In this document: in pieces, positions 45,905 to 56,991 of the stretch
Position numbering within the stretch: the stretch's first letter is position 1
How the letters are laid out: each line of letters starts with the position of its first letter
Source of the DNA: Cenococcum geophilum 1.58
Taxonomy: Eukaryota; Ascomycota; Dothideomycetes; Gloniales; Gloniaceae
Direction: 5' to 3'
Assembly (NCBI GenBank): GCA_001692895.1
Contig: KV748263.1
Location: forward strand, 374,604 to 438,603
Length of the DNA stretch: 64,000 nt
Program-made: the position numbers and the translations under genes
The notes under the pieces: generated by a model
Database searches by the model: none
Seen by the model: the letters and a program-made list of their open reading frames with translations, nothing else
What the model was told of the DNA's origin: nothing

Positions 45905-48900
45905 TTACCCAAAAAACACGCGCACCGTCTGCTGCGTCTCCGGCGGCAGATTCGCCAGCAGCTGGTTGGCGTCCAGGCCGGCAGTTGTGACCAGCTGTTT
46001 CGCAGCGCCTACGATACGGCTGGCGGTTTGGCCTTGCAGGGTCTCGGCCTCAAGGGCTTGCGCGATGAAGGTGAAGCATTTCGCGGCTTGGGACATGACG
46101 GCTGGATTTTGTCTATTGTATCACTTGTTAGTAGATGTTGAAACAGAGGGGTATTAGGAGGGAAAGGACGGAAGGGAAAGATACAAGGAAAAAAAAGAAA
46201 TATTATGTGGCGCTTACTGGTCAATCAATTGCGCGAGGAAGCTGTAAGCGTACGGCGCTGCCTCCTCGTCATTCGTCACAGGGAGAGTATCAATCCAAGC
46301 CGCGACTATCTCTTGCACATTGCCCACCTTCGAGCTGTTATAGTGCAGGACCTTTGCGATACTAGCGCAGGCATTCTCCGTGGCAAAGACATCATCGTCG
46401 TCCCGCGCGTTGGGGCGCTGTGTCACTTGGAACAACATGGGCAGGCTCGCACTTACGAAGTCCGACCAGGCCTCTCCTCCTTTATGTGCTGCAACACCAA
46501 TGCCGTACACAGCTGCTTGGCGATTTGCAGGCACGTCGTCGCGCATGCCGTCAATAAGGGGTTGGATAATGTGCGGGCTGTAGGTCCAAGACTGCGGACC
46601 GCAAAACTCCAACACATCATCGAAGATGCATATGGCCCACTGGCGTTGGGTCGGGTCTGTATTAACAACCGCCATATTATAGTAATTCAACAACAGCTCC
46701 CAGTGAGGGAGGAAGCTCGTGCCTTGGTTCTTGAAAATGGTATGGAATGCCTTGTTCATATCTGAGAGCAGGTTCTGATCGTCTTCGATGGCGAATAGAG
46801 TCTCCTCAGACTGTTCTTCGCCGTCCTCCGTCTCGGCTTGCTCTTCTAGACGAGTCTTGACGCGTTCTTGATAGTCTTCTAACACAGATTTGGCTGAGTC
46901 GACGAAGGTGCGCATATGCGTGCTTATAAGGCAGTTCTTGCCTATTACTTCAACACACTCATAGAAGCATTGGTACATCTCTGCTAGTGTGTCGATTGCA
47001 GGCTCGGTGCTAAGAACTTCGAGGACACGTTCCACGGTGCGCTCCCATAGCTGGCCAAGTTGTGCTGACTGGGCCCCATGCGCTCTCTTGTACGCATTGA
47101 GGAGTTGGGGTACGCACTTCGCTGAAGCTACCCGTACGGGGTCGTGGAAGAAGAAGGCCAGCCCTGGTAGAGCGATCTTGTCCATGATATCATTAACGTA
47201 TGGCTCAAAAGCGCCCTCGAGAACTTGAGCATAGATGACGATGAGTTCGATAGCCATATGCTTGTCATCGAGTGTGCTAGTCTTAATGCCAATGACCTTG
47301 CCTTTAAGGGGGACAAGTTCCCAGCCCTCTTCTTGTTCCACCTGCGCGACCTGCTCTTCATCATCGAGGAGCTGAATGTCCGCTTTGGCACCAGCAAGCT
47401 CAGTTAAAGGCGGGATGACTGCAGGAAGGTAGGGAAGGAAATCCTGCCCAAGAACTCGGCACATCCTACCCCAGCAATGGAGTAGATATGATGCTTGCGG
47501 GTCATCGGCATCCGTAATGTTTTCTATTTTGATTAGTTTAATATCAGAATTTCCAAGGGGACATTCTTACGTTGGACGGTGCCAAGCACATTAACTAATG
47601 CAATGGAGTCTTGGCCCATCCGCTCTTTACCAACAGCAAGGGCTGAAGTACAATTAGTAGGGTTCAGTCAATTTGGGGGTTGTACTGACCGATCAATGTT
47701 GCACACTCCATGGCCTTAGCCCTAAGCAGCCTGTACTCCTTGGATTGCTCCTCGCGCAATACATTAAACAACAATGGCATCAAAGTATCATAATACCTTG
47801 AGAAAGCAGCCTCTGCAGAATCGGCAACAGTTGCAATCGTCGAAAGAGCTTGCTCTTGCACGAAGCGCTTTGGACTCTGTAAGAGCAGGAGTAAATGGCC
47901 AAGGAGCTGGTCAAGGTACGGTTCAAGGACGGTCTTCTCTGCTTCCTCGCAGAAGTTGACAAGTGCCGCAGCAGCATGCGCCTGTACGCGAGGCTCCGCT
48001 GACTCCAAGACGGGGATGATGTTGGGCAGGACGACTTGGTGGTACTTCTCTTGCATTGTGCCGGCAAAATCAGTGCTCATTTGCCCAAGAGCATTGCAGC
48101 CAGCCCAACGAACTCGTGGGTGTGGGTCTCTGAGAGCGGGTAGAACTAGATCAAGGACCTTGTCTAGCTCTCCGATCATTAGATCCCGACAACCTTCTGA
48201 GATTGCAGAGATCGCCATAAGAGCAGCATGCCTGTCGCGCCAGGCAGAAGAAGTCATCATCCGTGGGAGCCAATTGAAAGTCGGTGGCAAGATTGCTTGG
48301 CCTCCAAGTTTGTTGGCCAGTCTGTCCATGCACTGCTCGCCGGCCACGTGGTTCATATCACTCTCGTCAATGTCCAGCTACCAAAAGTTAGTAATGTTGT
48401 GAATTTGAGGGAATGATTTTACCTACATCTTCGGACGCGTTCCATTCCTCTGCATCATCGTCATCTATTCCAACATCAGTCATCAATGATAAGCATTGTG
48501 TGACCATATCATTCGTATAAGTTGGATCCTTGCGGCACATTTGAGGGTTATAGTCGGCAAATGTTGCCATAAGCTCAAGTGCGTTCTGCCGGGCCTGATC
48601 GCCAAGATCCTTATCCTGAATGACTGATACACTAAACATGACGAGATTATTGAATAAAGGCTTGAACATTTTAGGAGCCACTTCCGCCAATTCGATCAGT
48701 GAGATCAGTGCTTTAGTTAATTGTTCTGCATCGCCTGCTTCCTTGATAGGAGGCAGAATGTTAAGTATCTCGGGTATTAGTGCATAGTATTTTGGCTGGG
48801 ATTTCTTGTTGATAGACCTGAAGAACGAGGCAAATGCTTCCATAGCGGCGATCCGAACCTTGAACGTTATTAGTACTCGAGATTCGAGTGGCGTTGGGTT

Positions 48901-49612
48901 GTTATATACCGAGACATCGTCGTCCTTGAATCCTCTTGTAAAGGCTGCTATTACGGTGTCTTCATGCTGCTTCTCTATTATGCCAGGTGTTGTAGCAAAT
49001 ATTCTGAAGGCGCTCTCTCGCTGACCAGGGTCATTCGATTGACTGGCTGTGAAGAGGGCTCCCAGCAATTCTGGCCACGGTTCACCTGGTACCATTTTTG
49101 TATCAGTAATTTTCTAGCCCAGCCGAGAGATTTCAATGCTGTACCTTCTTCTGTATACTGCCTAGCGATCTCTGCGACTGCATCTCCAATCTTATTCCTA
49201 ACATAAGGTAGAGATTCGGCCGCTAAACAGTGTAACAGTTTGGCGCGAATCGCGTTTCTCTCTGGCGGTTGTAGCGTCAGGAACAAATCCTTGGTCTGCC
49301 CTGACACGGGATCTTTGCGTGCTCTCGTAGCTATCCGCCTAAATAAGACTGCTGAGAATGAGCGTGTCTACCAACGCGGACCTATTAGCCCATTCTTATA
49401 AGTTCCATAAGGCGAACTATTCTCCTCACCGAAGGATCCTCCTGCCCTTGTATTTGCTCCGATAGGCCCATGAGCAAAATCTCCGGCCTGTTTGTTACCC
49501 ATTCTGTATTCAGTTGTTCTTCCGCTTGTGTACGTTCTACATTATCGGCAGCTTGTAACCCTTTGAGCAGCTGGCTTAGTGCGGCGTGCACCTCGGGTGG
49601 CAGCAAAGACAT
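45905..49612 (-). CDS. KAP121: Importin subunit beta-3 (karyopherin Kap121/Pse1)
   Basis: Seven exons on the minus strand (49612-49430, 49367-49145, 49085-48427, 48377-47690, 47642-47571, 47523-46218, 46112-45905) give 1112 aa, the family's usual size. Introns are 47-105 nt and all phases agree. The start [20 protein letters not shown] and '[20 protein letters not shown]', with '[18 protein letters not shown]', are typical of Kap121. HEAT repeats fill the rest ('[20 protein letters not shown]', '[20 protein letters not shown]'). Kap121 carries ribosomal proteins, histones and other cargo into the nucleus with Ran-GTP. Its 5' end faces the CBS-PB1 gene tail at 50225. Confidence 0.95.
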
Positions 49613-50224
49613 GGTGTGTTATGTAGAGGGTAGGTTAAGCTGGGCTTAGAAGTGCAAGGTGGGCGCAGATGCGCACAAATAGTTAGGTTCCGCAAGGGAG
49701 GAAGATGATGTTCCAGGCTGAATGAGTGTGCTGCGGCCGGCTGAAATACTCAAGAGAGATTCAAGGTCTTGCAAACACTCTGACAAGCTGTAGAGGTTCG
49801 CGTATCAAAGTGTATAAAAAATTCAGGCAGGGCTGTTGTTGTTGTTAGCGGGGTGAATGAAGGTGCGCGAGGCGCGAAAGCAAAAAAATGTGTCCAACAC
49901 AACGTCGACTAGGTAGGGTGGGCGTGTCATACCTTCGCCCATAGTCACGGCGAAGCTACGCATGTGAATTTTCCGTTATCAAACCAATCATAACAAACTT
50001 AGTGCAATTTTGAAGGCCTCTCGGGCCTAAATTTTATTTAACTAATTAATTGAGTCCTTCCTTCACTGCCAAAGCCACCGCTGAACCTAGAGTACAAAGT
50101 GATTGTTGTCTAATTGGGAGCTAGTGGATGAATCCAGGGATATAGAATGAAGAATATTGGTGCTACAGTCTAGGAGTCAATATACGCGTCAGATATTAGA
50201 AATACGCTTCTTGTCGTAACAAAG
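49613..50224. other. Promoter of KAP121 and 3' end of the CBS-PB1 gene
   Basis: 612 bp between two genes on the same strand. No ORF, repeat or RNA gene is recognised. Confidence 0.6.
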
Positions 50225-52382
50225 CTATCGGTTCGAAGCACGGCCCAGAGCAAAAACGGCAACAATTACCACTGCTAGAGTGACGATAGCTCCTGGAAGA
50301 AGTAAATCGTTCGGAACACCAGCAATCAGCTCTTCTTGCTTGGCAACGGAGGACGGTTGCTGTCGATGATGCCTTTCTACAGCCTCTTCTTCCTCGTCTT
50401 CTTCAAAATATCTCTTTCGCTCTTTCATAACTGACCCAGGAGGGCTTGGCGGCTTGGCCAATGCGGGTTGTGGTTCGAGAGTAGTCTGGAGAGGGGGCTT
50501 CTCAGGATCGTGGACAAAAAGATCTACCTTATCTCTATTTGCCAGCCGTGAAAGGCCAATGGCTTCAACCAAATCGTTGTCCGTAGTAATCGATACAGTG
50601 TCACCTTCATTATCAAGGTAGCTGAGAGCGAAACCGGCTTTTGAAAGTTTGCCGTCTTCGAAAGTTGGAGTACCGCCAATAGATTCTACTTCAGATCCCA
50701 GCTTTCCAGCAACACGTGAGATGAGATCTTCGATACCCCCTGAAGCAGCAACTTGCAGTCGATGGACACGACCACTTGGTGCCTTGAATTTGAACGGAAA
50801 TGGTATGTCCTCCAATGATGTAGCTTGCGCGCCAGCAAGAGCAGAGTGCGCAGGTGAGTCAGCTCCATGGTGAGAAGCCGATTCATTAGGGAGGACACTA
50901 TCTCCACGATCAATTAAACTCGGTCGGCCTATATCAGGCGACATAACCGATCGAGCATCAGGAGTCTGGGGTAGTCGACTTCCACCTTCACCAGACATCA
51001 TAGATTCGGTTTCATTGTCTAGAGAGAGCCAAAACTTATTCCATGCGGGGCCTTCGCTGTCTTGAGTAGTGATATTGTTGATCTGATCCAACAGTGAATA
51101 TTGGTGATAAATATCCAACGCTCTATGGTACTTACCTGATCTAAAGTAGCATACGTCAGTTTAAGGACATCTACCATTCCAACAATTTTGTCAGCTTCAC
51201 CCATTACCGGCAGGTTCAGGTAGTGGCCGTCTACGACTGTTAGCAAACATATGAGACGCTGTGCAAGGCAGCCATACCGTGCATTTTGCGTAGAGCAGCT
51301 TGAATGCTCATATCCATCGGCGCGAAGTCTGGATGGGGGGTCATCACTCTAACCACACTACAAGTAGCAGGATCAAGACCCGCAGCAATAACACGAAGAA
51401 CAACATCTTTACTTGTGAAAATGCCAGTTACAGAGCCTTGGTCTTGCACAAGAACTGCGGTGGTATGGTTTTCCTTCATGAGCGCAGCTGCTTCCTTAAC
51501 GGATGTGCGGACAGAGACCGTTGTAGGTGGTAGACCGGTTAGGACAGACTCAAGGGTTGGCCCGGACATCTTATGTCGGATTGCTTCCACATATTGAATG
51601 ATTTGTTGTGGCTGGCTTGAACCAAGCTCAGCCTGAACGCCCTCCAGAGCATCGTAAAGCTTCCGTGAGGAGCTGTATGCACGTTCAAGTTTTTCCATTG
51701 CATCATAAAAGCATTTTGTGATATCCAGTATTCCAGAGATATCGTGATTCTCATCCATTACGGGCAAATGCCGGAACCCTTTCCTGACCATAAGGTCCAA
51801 TGCGTCCGTGGCACTTGTATCGGTCTTGGCGCAAAGAGGGTTCTTCGTCATAATCTCTGCAATGGTAACATCTCGAGCATCGATTCCCGCACCCACCACT
51901 CGGAAAGCAAGATCCTTGGCCGTGAATATACCAGCAATCCGCTCATCGTCATTTGTGACCAGAACGCAATCTTCCCGCTTCGCCGCCATCAATTGAGCTG
52001 CTTCGGCAACAGTAGTAGACGGCTTGATCTGCAGGGCCGGGCTAGGTTTGAGAGCGAGTACAGTCCCAGGTGGTGCTTTTCTTGTTGGACGGACGCGACC
52101 TCCTGGGTTCTTCTTTTTGTTGAGATCCGTCTCAATCTTCCGCCGAATAGCCTTTGAGTGGATTAGCTACAACCTATAATCCCAAAGCTGCATAGAAACG
52201 CTATCACTCACTTCATCCCTTTTTGTCTGTTTCTGCCGACTTGCACTAAGTGTTGAAGCGCCGGCATCGCTCTGTGACGTGTGCGAGTCAATAGCAGGTC
52301 GAGGTATGCCGGAGGGACTGTTCGTGAACGGGGCCTGCCCCTTGGACTTAGGCGCACCTCTAAAGGTGCCAGTGGCAGACAT
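50225..52382 (-). CDS. mug70: CBS-domain and PB1-domain membrane-anchored protein (Mug70 type)
   Basis: Four exons on the minus strand (52382-52212, 52151-51278, 51236-51136, 51082-50225), 667 aa; introns of 60, 41 and 53 nt. After a Ser/Pro/Lys-rich start come two CBS pairs: about residues 88-205 ('KREDCVLVTNDDERIAGIFT', 'GFRHLPVMDENHDISGILD') and about 260-382 ('HTTAVLVQDQGSVTGIFTSK', 'VVDGHYLNLPVMGEADKIVG'). A PB1 domain follows at about 478-560 ('PFKFKAPSGRVHRLQVAA'), then an acidic/basic linker and a C-terminal hydrophobic anchor (LLLPGAIVTLAVVIVAVFAL). CBS pairs bind adenosine ligands and PB1 mediates dimerisation. The same order occurs in the fission yeast meiotic protein Mug70; its exact function is unknown. 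Confidence 0.9.
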
Positions 52383-52901
52383 TATGACTCTGAAACAAAG
52401 CTGCAGTAGATGCTGGCTCTCGCAGTGGATAGCTGATCGGGGTATTCCACGAAAGCGTTTCTTATTCGAGGGCGTCTGATGATGCAAGGAAAGATCCCTG
52501 GTTGCCAGGTCACAGAGCTAAACAGAAAGTGCCACCGTCGCTGCAGTTCAAGGCGCAAGAATCAAAAAACGGGATATAGATATCGTTAAGCAGCTTGAGT
52601 GGGAGTAATTATTCACTATGTACTAATAAAAGTATTTCAAGCACAAATTCGTCTACTCACCGCTCATCAGCAGCTGATATGCCAAGATAAAGATGGATAA
52701 GATAAGCTGGCGGCTGAATCTCGGTCTTCGCTTCGCCCACAACGCTTCAATTTCGACATTCTCAATAGCGACGCCGCCACGAACGTAACGAACTCTGAAC
52801 AGCAACCTCCCCGCTGACTCTTAGACAGGTAATCTTAGTTATTTCCATGAGAAGCGGATCGCCATGAGGCAGGACTAATGATATTGCAGATTCAGCCCAC
52901 C
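52383..52901. other. Divergent promoter between the CBS-PB1 gene and rps26
   Basis: 519 bp with no supported coding sequence. It should contain the strong ribosomal-protein promoter; no specific factor site is called. Confidence 0.55.
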
Positions 52902-53522
52902 ATGGTCAAGAAGCGAGCGTCAAAGTATGGTCATTAGCAGACGGTTCTCAAAGCAAAGGAGAGACTAATTTGAGATACAGCGGCCGAAACAAGAAGGGTC
53001 GCGGCCACGTCAAGCCCATCCGCTGCTCCAACTGCTCGCGATGCACACCAAAGGATAAAGCGATTAAGAGATTCACCATCAGGAACATGGTTGAGTCCGC
53101 TGCCATTCGTATGTTTCCTAGGACCCGCTACTTTCAAGCTCTCAAAGAGAACTTGAGATCATTATTGCATGAGAGAATCGATATTATAGATCTGCCTCAA
53201 CTAACAACTACGGATAGGTGATATTTCCGATGCGTCTGTTTTCCCCGAATATACCGTGCCGAAGATGTACCTGAAACTTCAATATTGCGTATCCTGCGCT
53301 ATCCACGGCAAGATTGTTCGGTATGCTCTCATCCTACCCAACTACGAGCGATCATGTTCTAGCCGGAATGAATAACCAATACTTTATGTCTCAATTAGTG
53401 TCCGTTCACGGGAAGGTCGCCGAAACCGCGCCCCGCCACCACGCGTGAGGTACAATAAGGACGGAAAGAAGGTCAACCCTCAGCAAGCCGCTAAGACTGC
53501 TGCTGCTGGAGCTGGAGTATAA
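52902..53522 (+). CDS. rps26: 40S ribosomal protein S26
   Basis: Four exons (52902-52924, 52981-53108, 53218-53320, 53399-53522) give 125 aa. It begins [20 protein letters not shown], with an intron after the eighth codon as is common for ribosomal protein genes. It keeps the zinc-binding cysteines ('CSNCSRC' and 'CVSCAIHGK') and the conserved end '[20 protein letters not shown]', with a short Gln/Ala-rich tail. S26 sits at the mRNA exit channel of the small subunit. The introns (56, 109 and 78 nt) leave no single long open frame, so the gene is easy to miss. Confidence 0.95.
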
Positions 53523-53991
53523 GTAGGTGGTTGAGAAGGGGAACGAGTAGACGAAGGTGTGACGCTGGGCATGGGTCTTGCTGGTCCTTTCTACATGTTA
53601 TAATGGAATTTTTGCATGATTCCTAGGAGCTTCTAGCAGACGTAACGACATTATGGATTTCGAACGTCGCACCAAAAGATGGCATCGCCACTAGCTAAAG
53701 AGCTTATACCACAAAATATACAATGTAGTCTGCCTCGCCATGGGTTCTCCAATAGCCAGCATGTTCTCCATATGTCGTAATTCCGGCTTCAACCTCGGTA
53801 TTGGAACGCGGTGAAATAGCCAAGCTACCGCTGCACGATGCGCCGTCAAACTGAATTTGTTTGAATAGTCTCATACTGTTGATACTACAATCTTACAACA
53901 AAAGCATTTACGCCTGTGGTCCCGCACGCGCCCGAAGTCCAAGGTCCCCCAAAAAACAACAATCACATTAATTCATACAGCCCATATCATC
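53523..53991. other. Convergent 3' spacer between rps26 and the VanZ-like gene
   Basis: 469 bp holding the two 3' ends. Nothing else is recognised. Confidence 0.6.
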
Positions 53992-54833
53992 TTAATCATT
54001 TCGTTTCATAGTATCCACCAGACCGATATCCGCAGAGCTACTTGGCGTTTCCTGCCCCTCTCCATCTGCACTCTCTTCGGTCGGCTCACCATCATCCCAG
54101 TCCTCTACATTTTCATCCCAATTATCTAGCTCTTCCTCCACTGTTTGTGCACCTGCTGGCCTAATAACACCAGACTCCTGTTGCCCAATATCCCCCCCGA
54201 GTTCTACATCCACTCCATCTATATCATCACCTGCGACTGCGTGGTAGCTTCGAGCTGCCCGTTTCCGCTCTAGCATCCGTTTATGATACCAATTGCAGAG
54301 TGCCATGGCCAGAAGGGATCCGGTGATGTTGGCAAAGATATCGTAGTAGTCAAAGTCACGGCCATTCTAGGGGATATTAAGCTTATACACGAACATATCA
54401 AGCATTTAGAATACGTACTGGCAATATACTTTGGATGATTTCAGATCCGAAACCAAGGGAAAGCGGGCAAACAATAAAGGTAAATTGGAGAACACGTCGG
54501 CGGTTAGTTTCGAGAATCCAGTAGAATAGTATCTGGAGATTTACATTAGATTACCTAGTATAGCTTATGGGAAGCATACATACTGTGACGAGGAAGAAGG
54601 TTATGAAATGTAGGACTTTGTCGCTCTGCTTGTATGTCGGTATATATTGTGAGGGAGAGAATCCGGCTAGTGCAGCTACCAGACAGACGCCAACAAAGGC
54701 ACCTGACATGCCGTTAGCAATCCGCTTTCCTATGTATGTGTATCTGTTGTACCCGCTGAGGCTACAGCTATCATACGATATGCGACGTTGCAGAGCTCCG
54801 AAACTTACCTGCGAATGGTTTTCGTATCCGCAT
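53992..54833 (-). CDS. VanZ-like integral membrane protein
   Basis: Four exons on the minus strand (54833-54809, 54729-54584, 54532-54419, 54366-53992), 219 aa; introns of 79, 51 and 52 nt, all in phase. It starts MRIRKPFAG, then has a membrane span ('MSGAFVGVCLVAALAGF'), a short loop with 'YKQSDKVLHFITFFLV' (the conserved D-K-x-x-H-F of VanZ-like proteins), a third hydrophobic segment (VCPLSLGFGSEIIQSILP) and 'GRDFDYYDIFANITGSLLAM', then a cytoplasmic Arg-rich and acidic tail. Fungal VanZ-like proteins are widespread but uncharacterised; the teicoplanin-resistance name reflects fold similarity only. Confidence 0.85.
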
Positions 54834-55726
54834 ATTCGGTGTTGGAATAGCAGTGGCGGCCGAATGCCTTTCACTCCAAAAGTCGAAACATGAGGGGTTT
54901 ATTGAGAGATCTGAGAGCCGTTGTGGTGTGTAGCGTGGGTGAAGCTTTCCAGAGGATTTTGGACAAGCTTCCGCTTCAGCCCTGACGTTTGTCAGTGCCA
55001 AGCGTTTAGTGCCAAGCATTTAGTGCATAATTAGAAGCCTTAGGCAACCCCCTTGCTTCGGCACTCCAACCTTACTACATTTTCATGGCGAGTCTCGAGA
55101 ACTATATGCACAGCTTCAGGCATCGTGAATATGCTATATTGAAACGTGTAACCAACTACCGGTACCATGCCAAAACGTCATTTTGTCTCACCCGCGTACT
55201 ACCCCGTTTCTTGACATCATATGTCTTACTACCTATTTCCATTACCTATTACTGACTAAGTGGCGCTGTCTACAGTAGCAATTGTGGATCATCGTCGTTA
55301 TCTTCTTGCCACCTACCTCGTGTATATATAGAGACTTTAGAGCTACATTCAAAATCAAGTCGCTCGTTCAATTCCCACACGCTGCAAAGCTTACAAAACG
55401 GAGTAGGTAACCGTACCCTCTGATACTTAGATTAGTACCGCAAACACTATAGGCAACTGAGGTAACGTTAATGGCATTTACACGAAGTACTGCATATCTT
55501 GAAATGAACCCCAAGATGTGAAACCAAAACCAATACTATTTTCACATTCTCGTACATAGACGCTAGAAGAGGACTGAATGAAAAGTATAACCCAAAAAAA
55601 AGCTAACAAAAAATTACAGCACATCATTGTAATCTACCTAGTTATCCTCAACTGGATCAAGCCCAAGCATCACATATGTCGCAGGCTTAGGGGAGAACAT
55701 ACTCTCGGTGCCTAATCCTCCTTCAT
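54834..55726. other. Intergenic with a degenerate LTR-like segment
   Basis: 55210-55370 resembles the LTR-like relic at 45018-45211 (ACCTATTTCCATTACCTATT, then GTGTATATATAGAGACTTTAG). No gene is supported. Confidence 0.45.
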
Positions 55727-56314
55727 TTATACACTCCTCTCCTTTAAGGAAACACGTAGCGCAGAATCGTTCACCAGGCTTGTATGATCCGAGCCATACT
55801 CGGCCTTGGGCAGGTAGAGAAGAGTGGCAGAAGCGAGAAATGAATCGCTCTCCGGAGAGCCCAACTCCTTTCCAGTCTTTGCCGCATAGGCATCGAACTT
55901 TCTACGGGCATCTTCACCACCACAGTCATTTTCGTCTTCATCATCTCCGCTTTCTTCGCCGCTATTGCTGCCATCTTTCTGAAGATTATCAACTAGTCTT
56001 ATGGAATTCGAAAGGTCAGTTTGATTGACGATACCAGCCCTCCGGACAAATTCAGCACACCCGCTATTGAACCTGTGCTTTGTTTTTACACATTCCGTAA
56101 AGGTGATCCATACCGGAGCAACTAGGCCAATTCGCAAAGACTTGTAATCGTCGCCGCATTGCGAACAGCACTTTGAATCGGGCTTTGGCTCCGCCTTCAG
56201 TGCTGTATCGAAGATGGAATCGCGCAAAGTCTCTTGAGTCCAGCCTGCTTTTGCCAAAGTCGTCTGAAGCTCTAGGGTGATAAGTTCGTCGACTTTTTCA
56301 ACGCCCCCGGGCAT
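55727..56314 (-). CDS. Unknown protein fragment, possibly the tail of the broken ankyrin-type gene
   Basis: Minus-strand frame open from about 56396; the first ATG is at 56314, giving 195 aa to the stop at 55727. The frame reads sensibly before the ATG ('SPDIAQVKEACIARQLLVIY', 'AAWARAMPGGVEKV'), so the true start probably lay further upstream. It contains a CCSQCGD...C...C cysteine cluster and a Ser/Asp/Glu-rich stretch. It abuts the pseudogene at 56356-56991 in a different frame; an internal deletion joining the head and tail of one gene would explain this. Family not recognised. Confidence 0.4.
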   Translation of the reverse strand: MPGGVEKVDELITLELQTTLAKAGWTQETLRDSIFDTALKAEPKPDSKCCSQCGDDYKSLRIGLVAPVWITFTECVKTKHRFNSGCAEFVRRAGIVNQTDLSNSIRLVDNLQKDGSNSGEESGDDEDENDCGGEDARRKFDAYAAKTGKELGSPESDSFLASATLLYLPKAEYGSDHTSLVNDSALRVSLKERSV

Positions 56315-56355
56315 AGCCCTAGCCCACGCGGCATATATGACTAGCAACTGCCTTG

Positions 56356-56991
56356 CTATACATGCTTCCTTGACTTGGGCAATATCTGGACTGCCTTAAG
56401 CTCACCTTCACGGCAGAGCCGAAATATGAGAGAGTTGTCTGCAGTGATCTCATTGGACTGGAGCCGACTACTCAATCCAATGGATCCTAACTAGACTGCT
56501 GACCTATTTCGGTAACCGCTATTCCTATCTAGGTATGGTCCATTGGATTTGGACTGGAGCATTGGAGTGGATTTAACCTCAAATCCAGTCCAGTCCAGTC
56601 CAATGAGATCACTGGTTGTCTGGCACTGCGCGAACCGGACTATAATAGAATCGCCATCCACTAGTTGAGGTCCTAAGGTTGGCTTCCACGCCATGCCTCA
56701 GCCCAATCCTAGTGAGCCATTCAGAAGGATAGAATATGAAAGATGTTATTATCTCATACTTCTCCTTTGCAGCACCGGCACAATCCTTAACTTTTAGGGT
56801 AGAAGTCCTAAGCCAGACTTTGCCGAACAAAGTCCCCATTGCTGTTGTGCTATGGCAAATACGAGTGCGAGATATCCGATGCCTGGAGTGATAATGCTTA
56901 TCATCTGATTCGCCCATTCTGCAGATTTTCCCGCCAGTAGAGGAAGAGCTATTGATGCTATACCTTGCAGTTGAGTCGGTGTATTGGCCAT
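56356..56991 (-). pseudogene. Head of an ankyrin-type gene, broken by frameshift and MITE insertion
   Basis: The minus strand begins MANTPTQLQGIASIALPLLA, with hydrophobic segments and 'LVFAIAQQQWGLCSAK'. It needs one extra base near 56815 to continue into 'LRTSTLKVKDCAGAAKEKYE', then 'FIFYPSEWLTRIGLRHGVEA' and WRFYYSPVRAVPDN. The frame is then interrupted by the hAT MITE (56442-56614). Removing the MITE and one target copy gives PDN|SLIFRLCREGELKAVQ, the usual lead-in to ankyrin repeats in many fungal proteins, before a stop at 56356-56358. No ankyrin repeats follow. Confidence 0.65.
56442..56614. mobile_element. hAT MITE, 173 bp
   Basis: Inverted ends CAGTGATCTCATTGGACTGG (56442) and its complement ending at 56614, with a perfect 8-bp target duplication GTTGTCTG at 56434-56441 and 56615-56622. 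The ends share 17 of 20 bases with those of the 1226-bp hAT element at 22207. GC-normal and not RIP-changed, so it is short or young enough to have escaped. Confidence 0.92.
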
